NCBI GenBank assembly: GCA_049325475.1
Contig: JBMOLN010000004.1
Coordinates: 182,860 to 246,859, forward strand
Direction of reading: 5' to 3'
Length of the DNA stretch: 64,000 nt
Source of the DNA: MWCR01 sp049325475
GTDB lineage: Bacteria > Patescibacteriota > Patescibacteriia > 2-12-FULL-60-25
Below are positions 35,314-44,887 of this stretch, one piece after another. Under the pieces are notes generated by a model. It was not told the DNA's origin, searched no databases, and saw only the letters and a list, made by a program, of their open reading frames with translations. Within the stretch, counting starts at the first letter, position 1, and each line of letters opens with the position of its first letter. The translations under genes were made by a program, and so were the position numbers.

Positions 35314-37008
35314 ATGAACGCGCGAGAGATATACGACCGCAAGCTCGAAATTGAAGAAAGATTAAAACGGCTTAAAACTGAGGAATGGATGCTGGCAAAG
35401 CTGGTTAATAAAATCCATAAATTTTTTCCTGACAATCCAATCGCAGTCATAGATGCCTTTTGTGAAAATGGCTGGACTCCCAGCGACCTGTATCATTGGC
35501 TGAATCATGCGCCGGTTTTCTCACGTAGCAATCCCAACTGGCCCAATGTGTATCCTCATATTTTTTTGATTGAAGAGCTTCTGCAAAAAGCCGGTTTGAG
35601 CCGTAAAACCGCACACAGTTTGGCCATAACCCAGCCCTGGATGTTTGAAATGCCTCCTCTGACTTTGCAATTTGCCGTAGAGTCGCTGGTAAGACTTGGC
35701 TATGAGGAAGATGTCATTAAAAGCATAGCAAATAAGATGCCTCATATATTCTACCTTTTGCCGGATCACATTGTAGACGCATGCCGTACAGCTTCGGAAA
35801 AGCAACTGGGCCTGTTATGGAATCCAAATTTGCGGCCTTACCAGCCGCCCAAACCGCCCGTGCCGCGATTCGCTCCACCCGCGCCAACCATAGGGTTAAA
35901 TAAAAAATCCAAAAAAATTCCCAAAATTGCCAAGGCCGCGCCCGCGCGCCAAGGCGTGCCGGCGCCGGACGCCGCCGGTTTGGAAAAGACCGAAACCGCT
36001 GATGAGGTTTTGGTTATTGCCGGGCACGGCAAAGAATCCGGGCATGGAGCGTTGCCGCAAAAGCCGATTGAAAAACTACGGCCGCTTAGGTTTTTCAATC
36101 CCTTGAAAGCCGCTTTGGCGGAATCTGAAGATTTTAACGCCCAGTCCTCGGCCGATAAGCAAACGCACAGCTCGTCAGACAAACTGCCGCCGCTAAAACT
36201 GTTTAATCCGCTCAAGACGCATAGCGTTCCGGCTAAGCCTGCTCCCGCGGAATCGATTGATGATATTGAGGATGAGGAAGAAGACGATTATATTCCGTCT
36301 GCGGCAGATTCCATCGCTTATTCAGCCGAAGCGGATGAAGACGGCAGGGACGATGATGGCAACAAACTCAAGATAGAAAGAATAGAAGCTTTAATCAGAA
36401 CTCTGGCCGATGCGGAGGCCGAGAACCCTTGGGAAGAATTCCTGCAAAATAATTTATGGCTTAAACAGCCCTTTTCGGTTGAATATCAGGCATGCACTGT
36501 TTTACTGCGCTGGATTCCGCTTAACGCAATTACCACTTCGGCGAATTTTTTAGAGAACGGTGAAAACGGACCCCGTTTCCGTTTTTGGAAAAAAATTCTG
36601 CTCGGAAAAAGATGGCGCGGCGTATTGCAGATTTTTCCCGAAGTTCTGGAGCGCAGACTGTACACTCTGCGGCGGATCGGCTGCGATATAACAAAACGGC
36701 CCAGCTGGATTCTCCGGCCTTGGGAATTGCTTGATGACGCCGAGCTCCGATTTAGGATGAATGAGATAGACGCGCATGGAAAAATCCCCCGCCTGAAGCC
36801 GTATATCAGCATAATGCTCGAGCCAAAGCGCGACGATTTTAAGAGGCGGTTATACCGCTGTACCGATCGTCAGGCTAAACGCGAAATGTGTTTTTATGAC
36901 GACGATGACGAGAGTTTAATCTTTGATGATGAATCCGAAACCGTTAAGACGTTCACTCGTCTCGATTTAATCGCGCAAATCGCCGAGGCTAAAAAGAAAA
37001 ATGAATGA
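35314..37008 (+). CDS. Unrecognised 564-residue protein with mTERF-like segments and a repeated FNPLK motif
   Basis: The start at 35314 (MNAREIYDRKLE) has AAAGGAAA 5 bases upstream; an earlier in-frame ATG reads repetitive spacer. Residues about 1-30 are a charged helix. Residues 40-180 and 440-530 contain paired-helix segments such as PWMFEMPPLTLQFAVESLVRLG and RRIGCDITKRPSWILRPWELL, whose spacing resembles mTERF repeats. The middle (about 190-370) is Pro/Lys/acidic low-complexity with a repeated RPLRFFNPLK / PPLKLFNPLK motif. The mTERF resemblance is by eye and weak. It could bind nucleic acid. A perfect terminator overlaps its stop. Confidence 0.6.
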   Translation: MNAREIYDRKLEIEERLKRLKTEEWMLAKLVNKIHKFFPDNPIAVIDAFCENGWTPSDLYHWLNHAPVFSRSNPNWPNVYPHIFLIEELLQKAGLSRKTAHSLAITQPWMFEMPPLTLQFAVESLVRLGYEEDVIKSIANKMPHIFYLLPDHIVDACRTASEKQLGLLWNPNLRPYQPPKPPVPRFAPPAPTIGLNKKSKKIPKIAKAAPARQGVPAPDAAGLEKTETADEVLVIAGHGKESGHGALPQKPIEKLRPLRFFNPLKAALAESEDFNAQSSADKQTHSSSDKLPPLKLFNPLKTHSVPAKPAPAESIDDIEDEEEDDYIPSAADSIAYSAEADEDGRDDDGNKLKIERIEALIRTLADAEAENPWEEFLQNNLWLKQPFSVEYQACTVLLRWIPLNAITTSANFLENGENGPRFRFWKKILLGKRWRGVLQIFPEVLERRLYTLRRIGCDITKRPSWILRPWELLDDAELRFRMNEIDAHGKIPRLKPYISIMLEPKRDDFKRRLYRCTDRQAKREMCFYDDDDESLIFDDESETVKTFTRLDLIAQIAEAKKKNE

Positions 37009-37031
37009 CGGAGACTTCTCCGTCTTTTTTT
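37007..37031 (+). terminator. Terminator after the 35314 gene
   Basis: GACGGAGA-ct-TCTCCGTC followed by seven T. The stop TGA overlaps the first stem arm. Confidence 0.9.
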
Positions 37032-37039
37032 GACCTTGA

Positions 37040-37237
37040 TTCGCAAGATTAACACGATTAACTTGATTATTTATTTTTGATCGCTTTGCTTTTTTATCAG
37101 CCGATCAACTCTTTGCGCATTGCACTTTGCATTTGCCACTTTTCACTTTCTTTACTCTTTGCATTTTTCACTTCTTGAACTTCGGAGCTTTAGCGAATGA
37201 GTTTGCACTTTGTACTTTCAACTCGCCGGTTAGACGC
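37040..37237. repeat. Word-repeat spacer (TTTGCACTTTGC type)
   Basis: Variants of gcattgcactttgcatttgc run through most of this stretch. No gene. Confidence 0.6.
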
Positions 37238-37266
37238 TTGACACTCCCCTATTTTTTTGCTAGCTT
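37238..37266 (+). promoter_or_regulatory. Promoter of the 37304 gene
   Basis: TTGACA (37238-37243), exact 17-bp spacer, TAGCTT (37261-37266). Confidence 0.65.
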
Positions 37267-37303
37267 GGATTAAACGCTGCTTAAAAAAACAAAGGAGAAA
37301 AAA

Positions 37304-37981
37304 ATGACCTGGCTAATCTACGCGATAATTGCATTGACGGCGCTGATCGTTTATTTGATGATTGGCGTTTCAATATCCTTTACCTCTTGGTATATAGCTT
37401 GCTGCTTTGAGAGGATGCGTAAACAGCACCCCATTACTTGTTTCCTTCTGTTTCCATACTCATCATATGTAAAGCAGTATTACAGCACAATAAACGAATA
37501 TACGAGTAATAGAGCTGATAAATGGACGATGCCAGAGGCGTCAGGATTTCCGCTCGATTTAGCAATCATAATTTTTTGGCCATTCAAATTGGTGTACAAC
37601 CTCCTGTTCCTGATCGTGTACGGATTCCTGATTCGCATAGTTCTAAAGGCCATCTTCGTGACCATCCTCTGGAATCTGATCAAGGCCATCGCGGGAGCGG
37701 GTATGTTGCTGGTAGCTCTTGCAAGGGACAAGGAAATACGCCAGCTAGCGAGCAAGCGCCGAAATCTTGCCAAGCTACCGCCTGAGCAATGTCTGCGTGC
37801 TTTGCAGGAAGACCGCATGCGAGTCGAAGAAGCTCAGCGTAATCTTGAGGCGCAGATGGAAGAAGTGGCCAAAAGACACCGCATTGACCTGGGCCCCTAC
37901 CGCGAAGAGCAAAACAAAAAGGATTCCGACGCGGACACAAGCACGGTCATTCCAATGCCCCGCAGGACAATCCGACTTTAG
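37304..37981 (+). CDS. Membrane protein with C-terminal coiled coil, unknown
   Basis: The 225 residues have a first helix IYAIIALTALIVYLMIGVSI, further hydrophobic stretches (LAIIIFWPFKLVYNLLFLIVYGFLI; IVLKAIFVTILWNLIKAIAGAGMLL) and then a long charged helix (QEDRMRVEEAQRNLEAQMEEVAKRH) predicted to be a cytoplasmic coiled coil. No family is recognised. AAAGGAG lies 7 bases before the ATG. A TTGACA promoter and a hairpin terminator make it a single-gene unit. Confidence 0.65.
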   Translation: MTWLIYAIIALTALIVYLMIGVSISFTSWYIACCFERMRKQHPITCFLLFPYSSYVKQYYSTINEYTSNRADKWTMPEASGFPLDLAIIIFWPFKLVYNLLFLIVYGFLIRIVLKAIFVTILWNLIKAIAGAGMLLVALARDKEIRQLASKRRNLAKLPPEQCLRALQEDRMRVEEAQRNLEAQMEEVAKRHRIDLGPYREEQNKKDSDADTSTVIPMPRRTIRL

Positions 37982-38003
37982 ACGGAACTCTCCGTCTTTT
38001 TTT
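37981..38003 (+). terminator. Terminator after the 37304 gene
   Basis: GACGGA-actc-TCCGTC followed by seven T. It closely resembles the terminator at 37007. Confidence 0.85.
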
Positions 38004-38009
38004 ATACAA

Positions 38010-38190
38010 ATCCCCCTTCTTTTCCCCCTTTGACAAGGGGGAATTTGCACCCTCCCTTGTCACCGCGCCCGCATTCGCTGCGTGAAAGCGTTGCGGGCGG
38101 GAAGGGAGGGTGGATCGCGTTCAACGCGATGTGGAGGGATTGCTACTTAAGCTAAAAGTCCCCCTTTGTTAAGGGGGGGGGAATCGAAGC
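38010..38190. repeat. Cluster of nested hairpins (CCCCCTTT/AAGGGGG family)
   Basis: No gene. It contains CCCCCTTTGACAAGGGGG, a large imperfect hairpin (ccctccctt...aagggaggg with gcgcccgc...gcgggcgg inside), the palindrome gatcgcgttcaacgcgat and CCCCCTTTGTTAAGGGGG. The same motif types frame the DUF559 gene at 17.7-18.16 kb. Confidence 0.75.
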
Positions 38191-38200
38191 AGGGATCAAT

Positions 38201-40750
38201 CTAGTGCCGTAAAGCACGTTTTAAATATTGCCCCGTATAACTGTCTTTGACTTGTGCGACTTCCTCGGGCGTGCCTGTGGCGACAATGGTGCCGCCCCTA
38301 TCCCCTCCTTCTGGGCCGAGGTCGATGATCCAGTCAGCTTGTTTGATAACGTCCAGATTGTGCTCGATGACAATGACTGTGTTGCCGCGGTCCACGAGTT
38401 TGTGGAGGACTTCGAGGAGCTGTTTGACATCTTCAAAATGAAGACCGGTTGTAGGCTCGTCCAAGATGTAGACCGTGTGGCCGGTGTCGCGCTTGGAGAG
38501 TTCTGATGACAATTTAACGCGCTGCGCTTCGCCGCCGGAGAGCGTATTGGCCGGCTGGCCAAGTTCGATATAGCCCAGGCCGACTTCTTTGAGGATATTT
38601 GTGCGGTCACGGACCGGTGGAATATCCTGGAAAAATTCATTCGCCTCCTCCACATTCATTTTGAGTATGTCGTGGATATTTTTATTGCGGTATTTGACTT
38701 CGAGCGTTTCACGATTAAAGCGGCGGCCTTTGCAGATGTCGCAAGGCACGTAGACTGTGGGCAGGAAGTGCATTTCGATGGCGATTTGACCGTTCCCTTC
38801 ACAGTGCTCACAGCGTCCGCCCGGACGATTGAACGAGAAGCGGCCGGGTTTATAGCCGCGCATGCGGGCATCGGGCGTGAGCGAGTACAGCTCACGGATC
38901 GGCATCCACATGCCGGTGTATGTGGCAGGATTGGAGCGCGGTGTGCGGCCGATGGGAGACTGGTCAACGTCGATAATCTTATCAATCCATTCCAGGCCTT
39001 TGACACTTCCGTGCTCCGCAGGAGATGCTTCGGCGCCGTAAAGATGTTTGGCGAGTGCGCGATAAAGAATGTCGATTATCAGTGTTGATTTTCCGGAACC
39101 GGACACGCCCGTAACGCAAACGAATCGCTTTAGCGGAATTTTGACATCGATTTTTTTAAGATTAAAGGCGGAGGCTTTTTTGATTTCCAGCCAGTTTTTT
39201 GGCTCGCCGCGGCGTTTGTGCGGCAAAGGAATTTTTTTATCACCGCGCAAATAAGCACAGGTTACGCTGTTTTTATCTTGCAGGACTTGAGGCATGGGGC
39301 CTTGGGCGACAATGCGGCCGCCATGTTTGCCGGCGCCCGGACCAAAATCGACCAAGTGGTCGGCAGCAGCGATTGTATCTTCGTCATGTTCTACGACGAT
39401 GATGGAGTTTCCGGAGTCGCGGAGCTTTTCCAGAGTTTCTACGAGGCGCGCATTATCGCGCTGATGCAGGCCGATGGTTGGCTCGTCGAGCACATAGAGA
39501 GCGCCGACCAAGCCCGAGCCGATTTGCGATGCCAGGCGGATGCGCTGGGCCTCGCCGCCGGACAATGAACCGGCAATGCGATTGAGTGTCAGATAATGCA
39601 GACCAACATCTTGCATGAATTGCAAGCGCGAGAGGATCTCTTTCATGATGGGTTCGGAGATGGCTTTTTCCGTATCATTCAGTTTAAGATTTATGAAAAA
39701 TTCCAGGCATTGCTCAATGGTCAGCGAAGTGACTTCAACTATGTTCTTTTTGTTGATCAAGACGCTAAGCGCTTCTTGGCGCAGACGGGCTCCTTTGCAT
39801 GTTGTACAGATTTCATCCGAGTAAATCCAAGTTGTACCAAGGCCGTTGCAAGCTTCGCAGGCGCCGTAGGGCGAGTTGAATGAGAATAAGCGCGGTTCGA
39901 TTTCCGGGAAAGCAAAATCATGCTCCGGGCAGGCAAAGCGCGCGGACATGAGTTTTTCGGTGCCGTCATCCAGTACGGCGATGACCGTGTCGTCGGCGCG
40001 GTCAAGCGCGATTTCGATTGCTTCGACCAAGCGCGTGCGCAAAGGCTGGTTATTTTGGATCGGCCAAGCCAAAGGGATTCTGTCGACTATGAGTTCGATG
40101 TTATGGCGTTTATAGCGGGCCAACGGAACGCGTTCACGAAGCGGGTAGATTTTGCCGTTGACTCTGACTTCGGCAAAACCGGCTTCATATGCTTGTTGCA
40201 AGAGCTGGTAATACTCGCCTTTGCGCCCGCGGACAATGGGCGCCAGGATTAGAATCTCGTTAGAACTGGAGGCTGATTTGCGGGATTTGATTTTTTCAAC
40301 ATTGGAGTGGATCTCGACCGTGCTCTGCAGAATTACATCCGCGATTTCGTCGACTGTCATCTTGCGAATGGGCTCGCCGCCGATTGGGCAATATGGTTTG
40401 CCTATGCGGGCATAGAGAACGCGCAGATAATCGTAAATTTCGGTGATGGTTGCGACTGTTGAGCGCGGGTTGGCGGAATGGGCTTTTTGATCAATGGAGA
40501 TGGCCGGCGATAAGCCTTCGATTTCATCAACATCCGGCTTTTTGAGCTGACCTAAAAACTGGCGCGCATAAGCGGAGAGAGACTCGACGTAGCGGCGCTG
40601 GCCTTCGGCAAAAATTGTGTCAAACGCCAAAGACGACTTGCCGGATCCGGACAAGCCTGTGAAGACGACCATCTTGTTGCGAGGAATCTCGAGATCGATG
40701 TTTTGCAGATTGTGCTCGCGGGCACCTTTAATGACTATTTTGTCTTTCAT
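38201..40750 (-). CDS. uvrA: UvrA excinuclease ATPase
   Basis: UvrA recognises helix-distorting DNA damage and loads UvrB. The ATG at 40750 (MKDKIVIKGAREHNLQNIDL, 849 residues) gives the family start; an ATG seven codons upstream is unlikely. Two ABC modules are visible: GLSGSGKSSLAFDT with SLSGGEAQRIRLASQ, and GVSGSGKSTLIIDIL with TLSGGEAQRVKLSSEL. Two Cys-rich zinc regions are present. In the first the initial pair is CPEH (Cys-x2-His) rather than Cys-x2-Cys; the second (CEHCEGNG...CDICKG) is standard. The chain is slightly shorter than the usual 940 residues but complete. Confidence 0.96.
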   Translation of the reverse strand: MKDKIVIKGAREHNLQNIDLEIPRNKMVVFTGLSGSGKSSLAFDTIFAEGQRRYVESLSAYARQFLGQLKKPDVDEIEGLSPAISIDQKAHSANPRSTVATITEIYDYLRVLYARIGKPYCPIGGEPIRKMTVDEIADVILQSTVEIHSNVEKIKSRKSASSSNEILILAPIVRGRKGEYYQLLQQAYEAGFAEVRVNGKIYPLRERVPLARYKRHNIELIVDRIPLAWPIQNNQPLRTRLVEAIEIALDRADDTVIAVLDDGTEKLMSARFACPEHDFAFPEIEPRLFSFNSPYGACEACNGLGTTWIYSDEICTTCKGARLRQEALSVLINKKNIVEVTSLTIEQCLEFFINLKLNDTEKAISEPIMKEILSRLQFMQDVGLHYLTLNRIAGSLSGGEAQRIRLASQIGSGLVGALYVLDEPTIGLHQRDNARLVETLEKLRDSGNSIIVVEHDEDTIAAADHLVDFGPGAGKHGGRIVAQGPMPQVLQDKNSVTCAYLRGDKKIPLPHKRRGEPKNWLEIKKASAFNLKKIDVKIPLKRFVCVTGVSGSGKSTLIIDILYRALAKHLYGAEASPAEHGSVKGLEWIDKIIDVDQSPIGRTPRSNPATYTGMWMPIRELYSLTPDARMRGYKPGRFSFNRPGGRCEHCEGNGQIAIEMHFLPTVYVPCDICKGRRFNRETLEVKYRNKNIHDILKMNVEEANEFFQDIPPVRDRTNILKEVGLGYIELGQPANTLSGGEAQRVKLSSELSKRDTGHTVYILDEPTTGLHFEDVKQLLEVLHKLVDRGNTVIVIEHNLDVIKQADWIIDLGPEGGDRGGTIVATGTPEEVAQVKDSYTGQYLKRALRH

Positions 40751-41225
40751 GAATTTAATAGCAAATTGCAAATGGCAAATAACTAGAATGCTTTTAGTCC
40801 TAAGTACATCGTCCTAGGTCCTGGCTATAGACTACGTCCTTTGGCCAGGACTATGTACCAAGGACTATGGACTAATGTTTTCTCTTGCTATTTGTTATTC
40901 CGGTTAACGTAAAATTAGCGTCCCAAGTCAGACGCAACCCAACAACCATTGGGCTGGATATAATCTAGCACAAAACTAAGTTTTGATAAAGGGGTGTTGG
41001 AATAACCAATTGACCAATATCACAATATCCAATAAATTTTCAATAACCAATATACCGAATAACCAATTTGTTAATTTGGATTATTGTAAGATTGGTTATT
41101 TATTGGTTATTGGAATTTGATTATTGGTTATTACGAGTATTGTAGAACAAAAATAGAACAGAGGCAATGGGGATAACTGACTCAAATACCGAATACCAAA
41201 TACCATACGACACCATGCAGCATAC
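40751..41225. repeat. Long word-repeat spacer (GTCCTAGG then AATAACCAAT)
   Basis: No gene in about 475 bases. First block: variants of agtcctaagtacatcgtcct. Second block: repeated ataaccaattgaccaatatc and, on the opposite sense, ttggttatttattggttatt, which can fold back on each other. Confidence 0.7.
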
Positions 41226-41250
41226 AACAAAAAGACGCCCGATCGGGCGC
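41226..41250 (-). terminator. Terminator of the 41256 gene
   Basis: The palindromic stem CGCCCGATCGGGCG followed on the minus strand by TCTTTTTG. Confidence 0.8.
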
Positions 41251-41255
41251 AAAGG

Positions 41256-41702
41256 TCAGTCTTTGTAAAGCGGAGCGCTCCAAGACCTTTGTTCAAGCAG
41301 GTAGAGTAAACGGTCCAAGATGTCTTGACGCTCATGGATCTGAATGGAAGTGCGATAAGGATGGGAAGGCAGGAGTTTGGAATTGTAATGTGAAGCATTT
41401 AAACTCGGCCGACGGAAACCGTCGAACTCCATAAGCAAAACGTGGCAAACCAATATCTCAGCTCCAAGAATAAAGAAAATAACCCAGGTGGTGCCGGTGC
41501 CGCAACCAATCAAAAATGCTGTAATCATCCACGCGGTGTTATAGCCGCTAAACGTTGCCATTTGTGAGAGTCCAAGAAACAACGTGTGAGCCAAGTCATT
41601 TCGAGGGAAGAACCTGTGCCAAAGCACTATTGCGGTAAAACCGCTCAAAAAGAAACAAAAAGGCAACAGGGTTATGAAAGCGGTGATGATTAGCGCCGTC
41701 AT
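41256..41702 (-). CDS. Small membrane protein, unknown
   Basis: The start at 41702 (MTALIITAFITLLP) has TGGAGAAAAAC just upstream. The 148 residues form about three helices (ITAFITLLPFCFFLSGFTAIVL; MATFSGYNTAWMITAFLIG; WVIFFILGAEILVCHVLLM), then a soluble tail ending RQDILDRLLYLLEQRSWS. No family is recognised. It has its own terminator. Confidence 0.6.
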   Translation of the reverse strand: MTALIITAFITLLPFCFFLSGFTAIVLWHRFFPRNDLAHTLFLGLSQMATFSGYNTAWMITAFLIGCGTGTTWVIFFILGAEILVCHVLLMEFDGFRRPSLNASHYNSKLLPSHPYRTSIQIHERQDILDRLLYLLEQRSWSAPLYKD

Positions 41703-41828
41703 GTTTTTCTCCATTTAAGGGACTGCATAGAAAGTAGCAGAATTATTAAAAAAGTCAATCCCGTCTTTACGAGCTGCGGGGTCAAGATTGTGGACTCTTG
41801 GCTGTAAAAAACGTATAATGATTCCACT

Positions 41829-42893
41829 ATGCGAAAAATTGCTTATATTATAGGTTATGCAATCGCTTTTGCAGTTATTTTTTATGCATCAAGCGCTTTT
41901 GCAGCCACTCCGCAGGAGATCGTAAACCAAACTTTAGCTAATTATAATTCGGATTCGGGATTGCAAATGTCCGGGAATATGCATATCGAAGTCAAGGAGA
42001 CCATTTGGGACAATACATATTACCGCGGTCCGAAAAATGCGCTGTTTGACTTGGAGTTTTCACAAAGATCTTTACCCAAGGATGAGGATGGCTATCAAGA
42101 CGGCGAAGGATATTTTAAATTCAAAAAATTATCCATAGAGAGCGATACGGATGAATTTTACATAGACCAGCCGATTACCATCTTCTGGAGAATTGCAGCT
42201 CCAAATATGTACATTAAATTAGACCGCTTGCCGCAGACTATCAGCGATCAATTGGCGGAGATGGATGTTGATCTATCAGCTGTTACGCAAAGATGGTTTT
42301 CTTTTGAAGCTCCGGAAGAATCGGGCATGGATGATCTTTTGCCGCCTTTATCTTCAAGCGGCGCGGACCCGACCAAGGAGCTTTTAAACATGTTTAATGA
42401 ATTGGGTGATAAAAACTTTTTACAAGTAAAAAGCACTGAGAAGCGCTGGAAGAATAATGAAGGCGAGGATATTGTACGTGTCCGGCTCGGTATTAACCGT
42501 TCGGTTTTATACAATGAATACCGCGCGGAACTCACAGAAGCTTATAAGATAAAGGATTATGCCGATCGTCAGGAAGCTATTAAGGCGGCCCGCGAGGATT
42601 ACAATAAAAATCTGGCTGATGCCAAAGCACTGCACATGGCTGCCAACGTAAATATAACCAAGCAAAAGATGGAAAGGCTGGAATTCGGCTTGACTCAATC
42701 GGATGACAAAGAAGACTGCGAATGGAATGACGATTACACGGATCAAACCTGCCGCGTGATTGGAAAATCCACTGTGGTGTTTCGGGCAGGTATTTGGCTC
42801 AATGAAACGGATATGAGCCCGGTGAACGTGCCCTACGGCGCTATGGACATGGATGAAGCCGAGGAGTTTTTTGAGAAAGCATTTGGACTTTAG
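41829..42893 (+). CDS. Secreted protein with signal peptide, unknown
   Basis: The 354 residues begin with a signal peptide (IAYIIGYAIAFAVIFYASSAFA, cleavage after SSAFA expected). The mature part is beta-strand-rich (LQMSGNMHIEVKETIW; YFKFKKLSIESDTDEFYID), with a Cys pair near the end (CEWNDDYTDQTC). The pattern is somewhat like periplasmic lipid-carrier proteins, but I cannot assign it. TATAAT ends 9 nt before the ATG and no Shine-Dalgarno is visible, another leaderless candidate. Confidence 0.65.
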   Translation: MRKIAYIIGYAIAFAVIFYASSAFAATPQEIVNQTLANYNSDSGLQMSGNMHIEVKETIWDNTYYRGPKNALFDLEFSQRSLPKDEDGYQDGEGYFKFKKLSIESDTDEFYIDQPITIFWRIAAPNMYIKLDRLPQTISDQLAEMDVDLSAVTQRWFSFEAPEESGMDDLLPPLSSSGADPTKELLNMFNELGDKNFLQVKSTEKRWKNNEGEDIVRVRLGINRSVLYNEYRAELTEAYKIKDYADRQEAIKAAREDYNKNLADAKALHMAANVNITKQKMERLEFGLTQSDDKEDCEWNDDYTDQTCRVIGKSTVVFRAGIWLNETDMSPVNVPYGAMDMDEAEEFFEKAFGL

Positions 42894-42906
42894 GCCCTCT
42901 CTCTCC

Positions 42907-42928
42907 CTCTCCGCAGTACTGCGGAGAG
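42907..42928. repeat. Perfect 22-bp palindrome
   Basis: Centre GCAGTACTGC, arms CTCTCC/GGAGAG. It lies directly after the secreted-protein gene amid C/T-rich sequence. Confidence 0.7.
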
Positions 42929-42999
42929 ACCTCTCCCCCGCTCGCGAGGGAAAGGAGTAAGTCCGATAAACCTCAAAGTATAAAGGATGAATGATAATA

Positions 43000-43023
43000 A
43001 AAACAGAGTTTCGGCTCTGTTTT
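43000..43023. terminator. Bidirectional terminator between convergent genes
   Basis: AAAACAGAG / CTCTGTTTT stem with a 6-base loop. Confidence 0.8.
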
Positions 43024-43076
43024 CAGATTAGCTTTTTTTTACATTAATCCTTCATCTTTTATCCTTATTCTACGCA

Positions 43077-43724
43077 TCAGCGTTCGGCATTCCACTCGGT
43101 ATGAAACTCGGCGAGAAAATCAACAAGGATTTGATGACGTTGCTCGGCAATTTGGCGGGCAGCCGCGGTATTCATCCTGTCTTTCAGCAGAAGAAGTTTG
43201 TCGTAAAAGTGATGAATAGTGGCTTTGTCGCCTGCTTTGTAAGCCGCGGCGGACTCATGGAGCGAGTAATCAGCTTCCGGATCGTGGAGCGGCCGGCCTT
43301 TGGAGCCGCCGTATGCAAATGTGCGTGCTATGCCGATGGCGCCGATGGCGTCGAGCCTGTCCGCGTCTTGCACGATTTTGCCCTCGATCGTGGACATCGG
43401 GGTTGGCACTCCGGCACCTTTGTAAGAGATGTGATCCACAATGTCGCAGACGTGAGCGATGATAGGCTCGGGAGCGGCAAGCGACTCAAGCCATTTGCGG
43501 GCTTCGCGGCCGCCGGCCAATTCGTCGCCATCATGGAATTTCCAATCCGCGATGTCATGCAAAAGCGCTGCGAGTTCCACGATTTGCAGATCGCCGCCTT
43601 CGGCGGACTGCAGGCGCTTGGCCATTTGCCAAACGCGCCAGACATGCCACCAGTCATGGCCGCTCCCCTCTCCGGCGAAGCGGATTTTCATTTCTGTAAC
43701 TGTTTTTTCGATAAGATTGGACAT
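43077..43724 (-). CDS. HD-domain phosphohydrolase
   Basis: The 215 residues carry the metal-binding HD set: GHDWWHVWRVW (first His), LAALLHDIADWK (HD pair) and IVQDADRLDAIGAIGIART (final Asp). This matches the YedJ-like uncharacterised branch of HD hydrolases that act on nucleotides or similar phosphates. The substrate is unknown. No signal peptide. It stands alone between convergent and co-directional genes. The start at 43724 lacks a Shine-Dalgarno. Confidence 0.88.
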   Translation of the reverse strand: MSNLIEKTVTEMKIRFAGEGSGHDWWHVWRVWQMAKRLQSAEGGDLQIVELAALLHDIADWKFHDGDELAGGREARKWLESLAAPEPIIAHVCDIVDHISYKGAGVPTPMSTIEGKIVQDADRLDAIGAIGIARTFAYGGSKGRPLHDPEADYSLHESAAAYKAGDKATIHHFYDKLLLLKDRMNTAAARQIAEQRHQILVDFLAEFHTEWNAER

Positions 43725-43729
43725 AAAAC

Positions 43730-43805
43730 GATACGTTAATCCGTGCCCCAGTTAACCTGTTAACCAGTTGCAATCTCGTGATAACGTTATAACGGATACA
43801 CTGGA
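43730..43805. repeat. Dispersed spacer element (GTTAACC / CGTTATAACG family)
   Basis: ccagttaacctgttaaccag and gtgataacgttataacggat, related to elements at 7.77, 16.25 and 44.83 kb. Confidence 0.6.
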
Positions 43806-43814
43806 ATACGCATT

Positions 43815-44708
43815 TTATTCCGCTGAAAGCTTAAACGAATAATCTTGCCCGGGCAAGGTCTTCCACGAAGAAGATGTGTTTTGCGGTTCAGCTTCTACAA
43901 AAATCGCGGTATCGCTGGCACTTCCAAATGGAATTATCGTATCAAAATGCCAAGCGACCTGATCGGAATCGCAGCTTAAGGCCAGCCAATATTTGTTGCC
44001 GGACAAAGAGGCATTGAGGGGAATTTTTTGCCAGTCAAAATTTTGCGTGAGCGTTAAGCTGGCGGTTTCTTTAAATAAGCCGTCTTTAGGATATTCATCA
44101 CCCTCGTAGATTATGGCCGAGCAGGTTGCAGTTGCGGCTTCTTCTACGGCGGATTTTAAATAAAACCAAGCGGACTGAATACGCAAGGGCCTGTCGATTT
44201 CCACTGCTTGCGCGTTTAATCCATCTTTATGGAGGATGTCCGCTTCCAAAGATTTAGTTGAGTAATAATTGCCCAATGGCAGAGCTTTAACATCGACCTC
44301 CTCTTTATTGTTATCATCATACGTGTCCATAATTTCCAACTCGACTCCGAGCGCATACTCCCGATCCTGCGCGGGAATCCAGCTGAAAATGATTTCATTC
44401 AATTCAGTCGGCTCTAACACTTTTTGTTTAACCACCAGTTTGCCGTTTTCAAAAAACGATACGTCCAATGCATCTTTTACGCATTCCCCGGTTTTTTCAA
44501 TTTTGACCACAACATCATGAGCGCGGCCGATTACAGGCTGGCTGGAATCCAGATAAAACTCGCTGATTGCATAATCCACTTCAGAGCAAGCAGACGAGGC
44601 CCGGCCGCTTTGCAAAGATTTTTCCGTGATCAATCCCCAATCCTCCAAACATCCGGCGGAAATCGCGCTTAACAACACAAGCGAACAAATACCCGCGATT
44701 TTATACAT
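43815..44708 (-). CDS. Probable lipoprotein, unknown
   Basis: The 297 residues begin with a short hydrophobic leader ending LLSAISAGC, a plausible though imperfect lipobox, so it is likely lipid-anchored outside the membrane. A CARDB/Ig-like beta segment follows (VIGRAHDVVVKIEKTGECVKDAL ... FSWIPAQDREYALGVEL), then further beta-rich sequence with cysteines. TATAAT ends 8 nt before the ATG at 44708, with no Shine-Dalgarno. It is transcribed divergently from the CAP-domain gene. Confidence 0.6.
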   Translation of the reverse strand: MYKIAGICSLVLLSAISAGCLEDWGLITEKSLQSGRASSACSEVDYAISEFYLDSSQPVIGRAHDVVVKIEKTGECVKDALDVSFFENGKLVVKQKVLEPTELNEIIFSWIPAQDREYALGVELEIMDTYDDNNKEEVDVKALPLGNYYSTKSLEADILHKDGLNAQAVEIDRPLRIQSAWFYLKSAVEEAATATCSAIIYEGDEYPKDGLFKETASLTLTQNFDWQKIPLNASLSGNKYWLALSCDSDQVAWHFDTIIPFGSASDTAIFVEAEPQNTSSSWKTLPGQDYSFKLSAE

Positions 44709-44811
44709 ATAATATGATTATAGGCACTGTATTTAAATGCTAGCAAGTTGAATTTAATTGACTTCAGTGGATGCATTTGTCTGCATGGGTTATAATAGAA
44801 CATGCTGACAC

Positions 44812-44886
44812 GTGGCTCCGTGAACCGGTAGCCCAGAGTTAAACTCGTTATAAACGGATTAACGGGATCACGTTATAACGTATTTG
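44812..44886. repeat. Dispersed spacer element, same family as 16.25 kb
   Basis: Carries aactcgttataaacggatta, one base different from the 16.27 kb copy, then gggatcacgttataacgtat, which also provides the -10-like TATAAC of the next gene. Confidence 0.65.
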
Positions 44887-44887
44887 T

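Noticed and set aside
40770..41200. CRISPR array
   Set aside because: The repeats are short, degenerate, variable in spacing and lack unique spacers; no cas genes are present.
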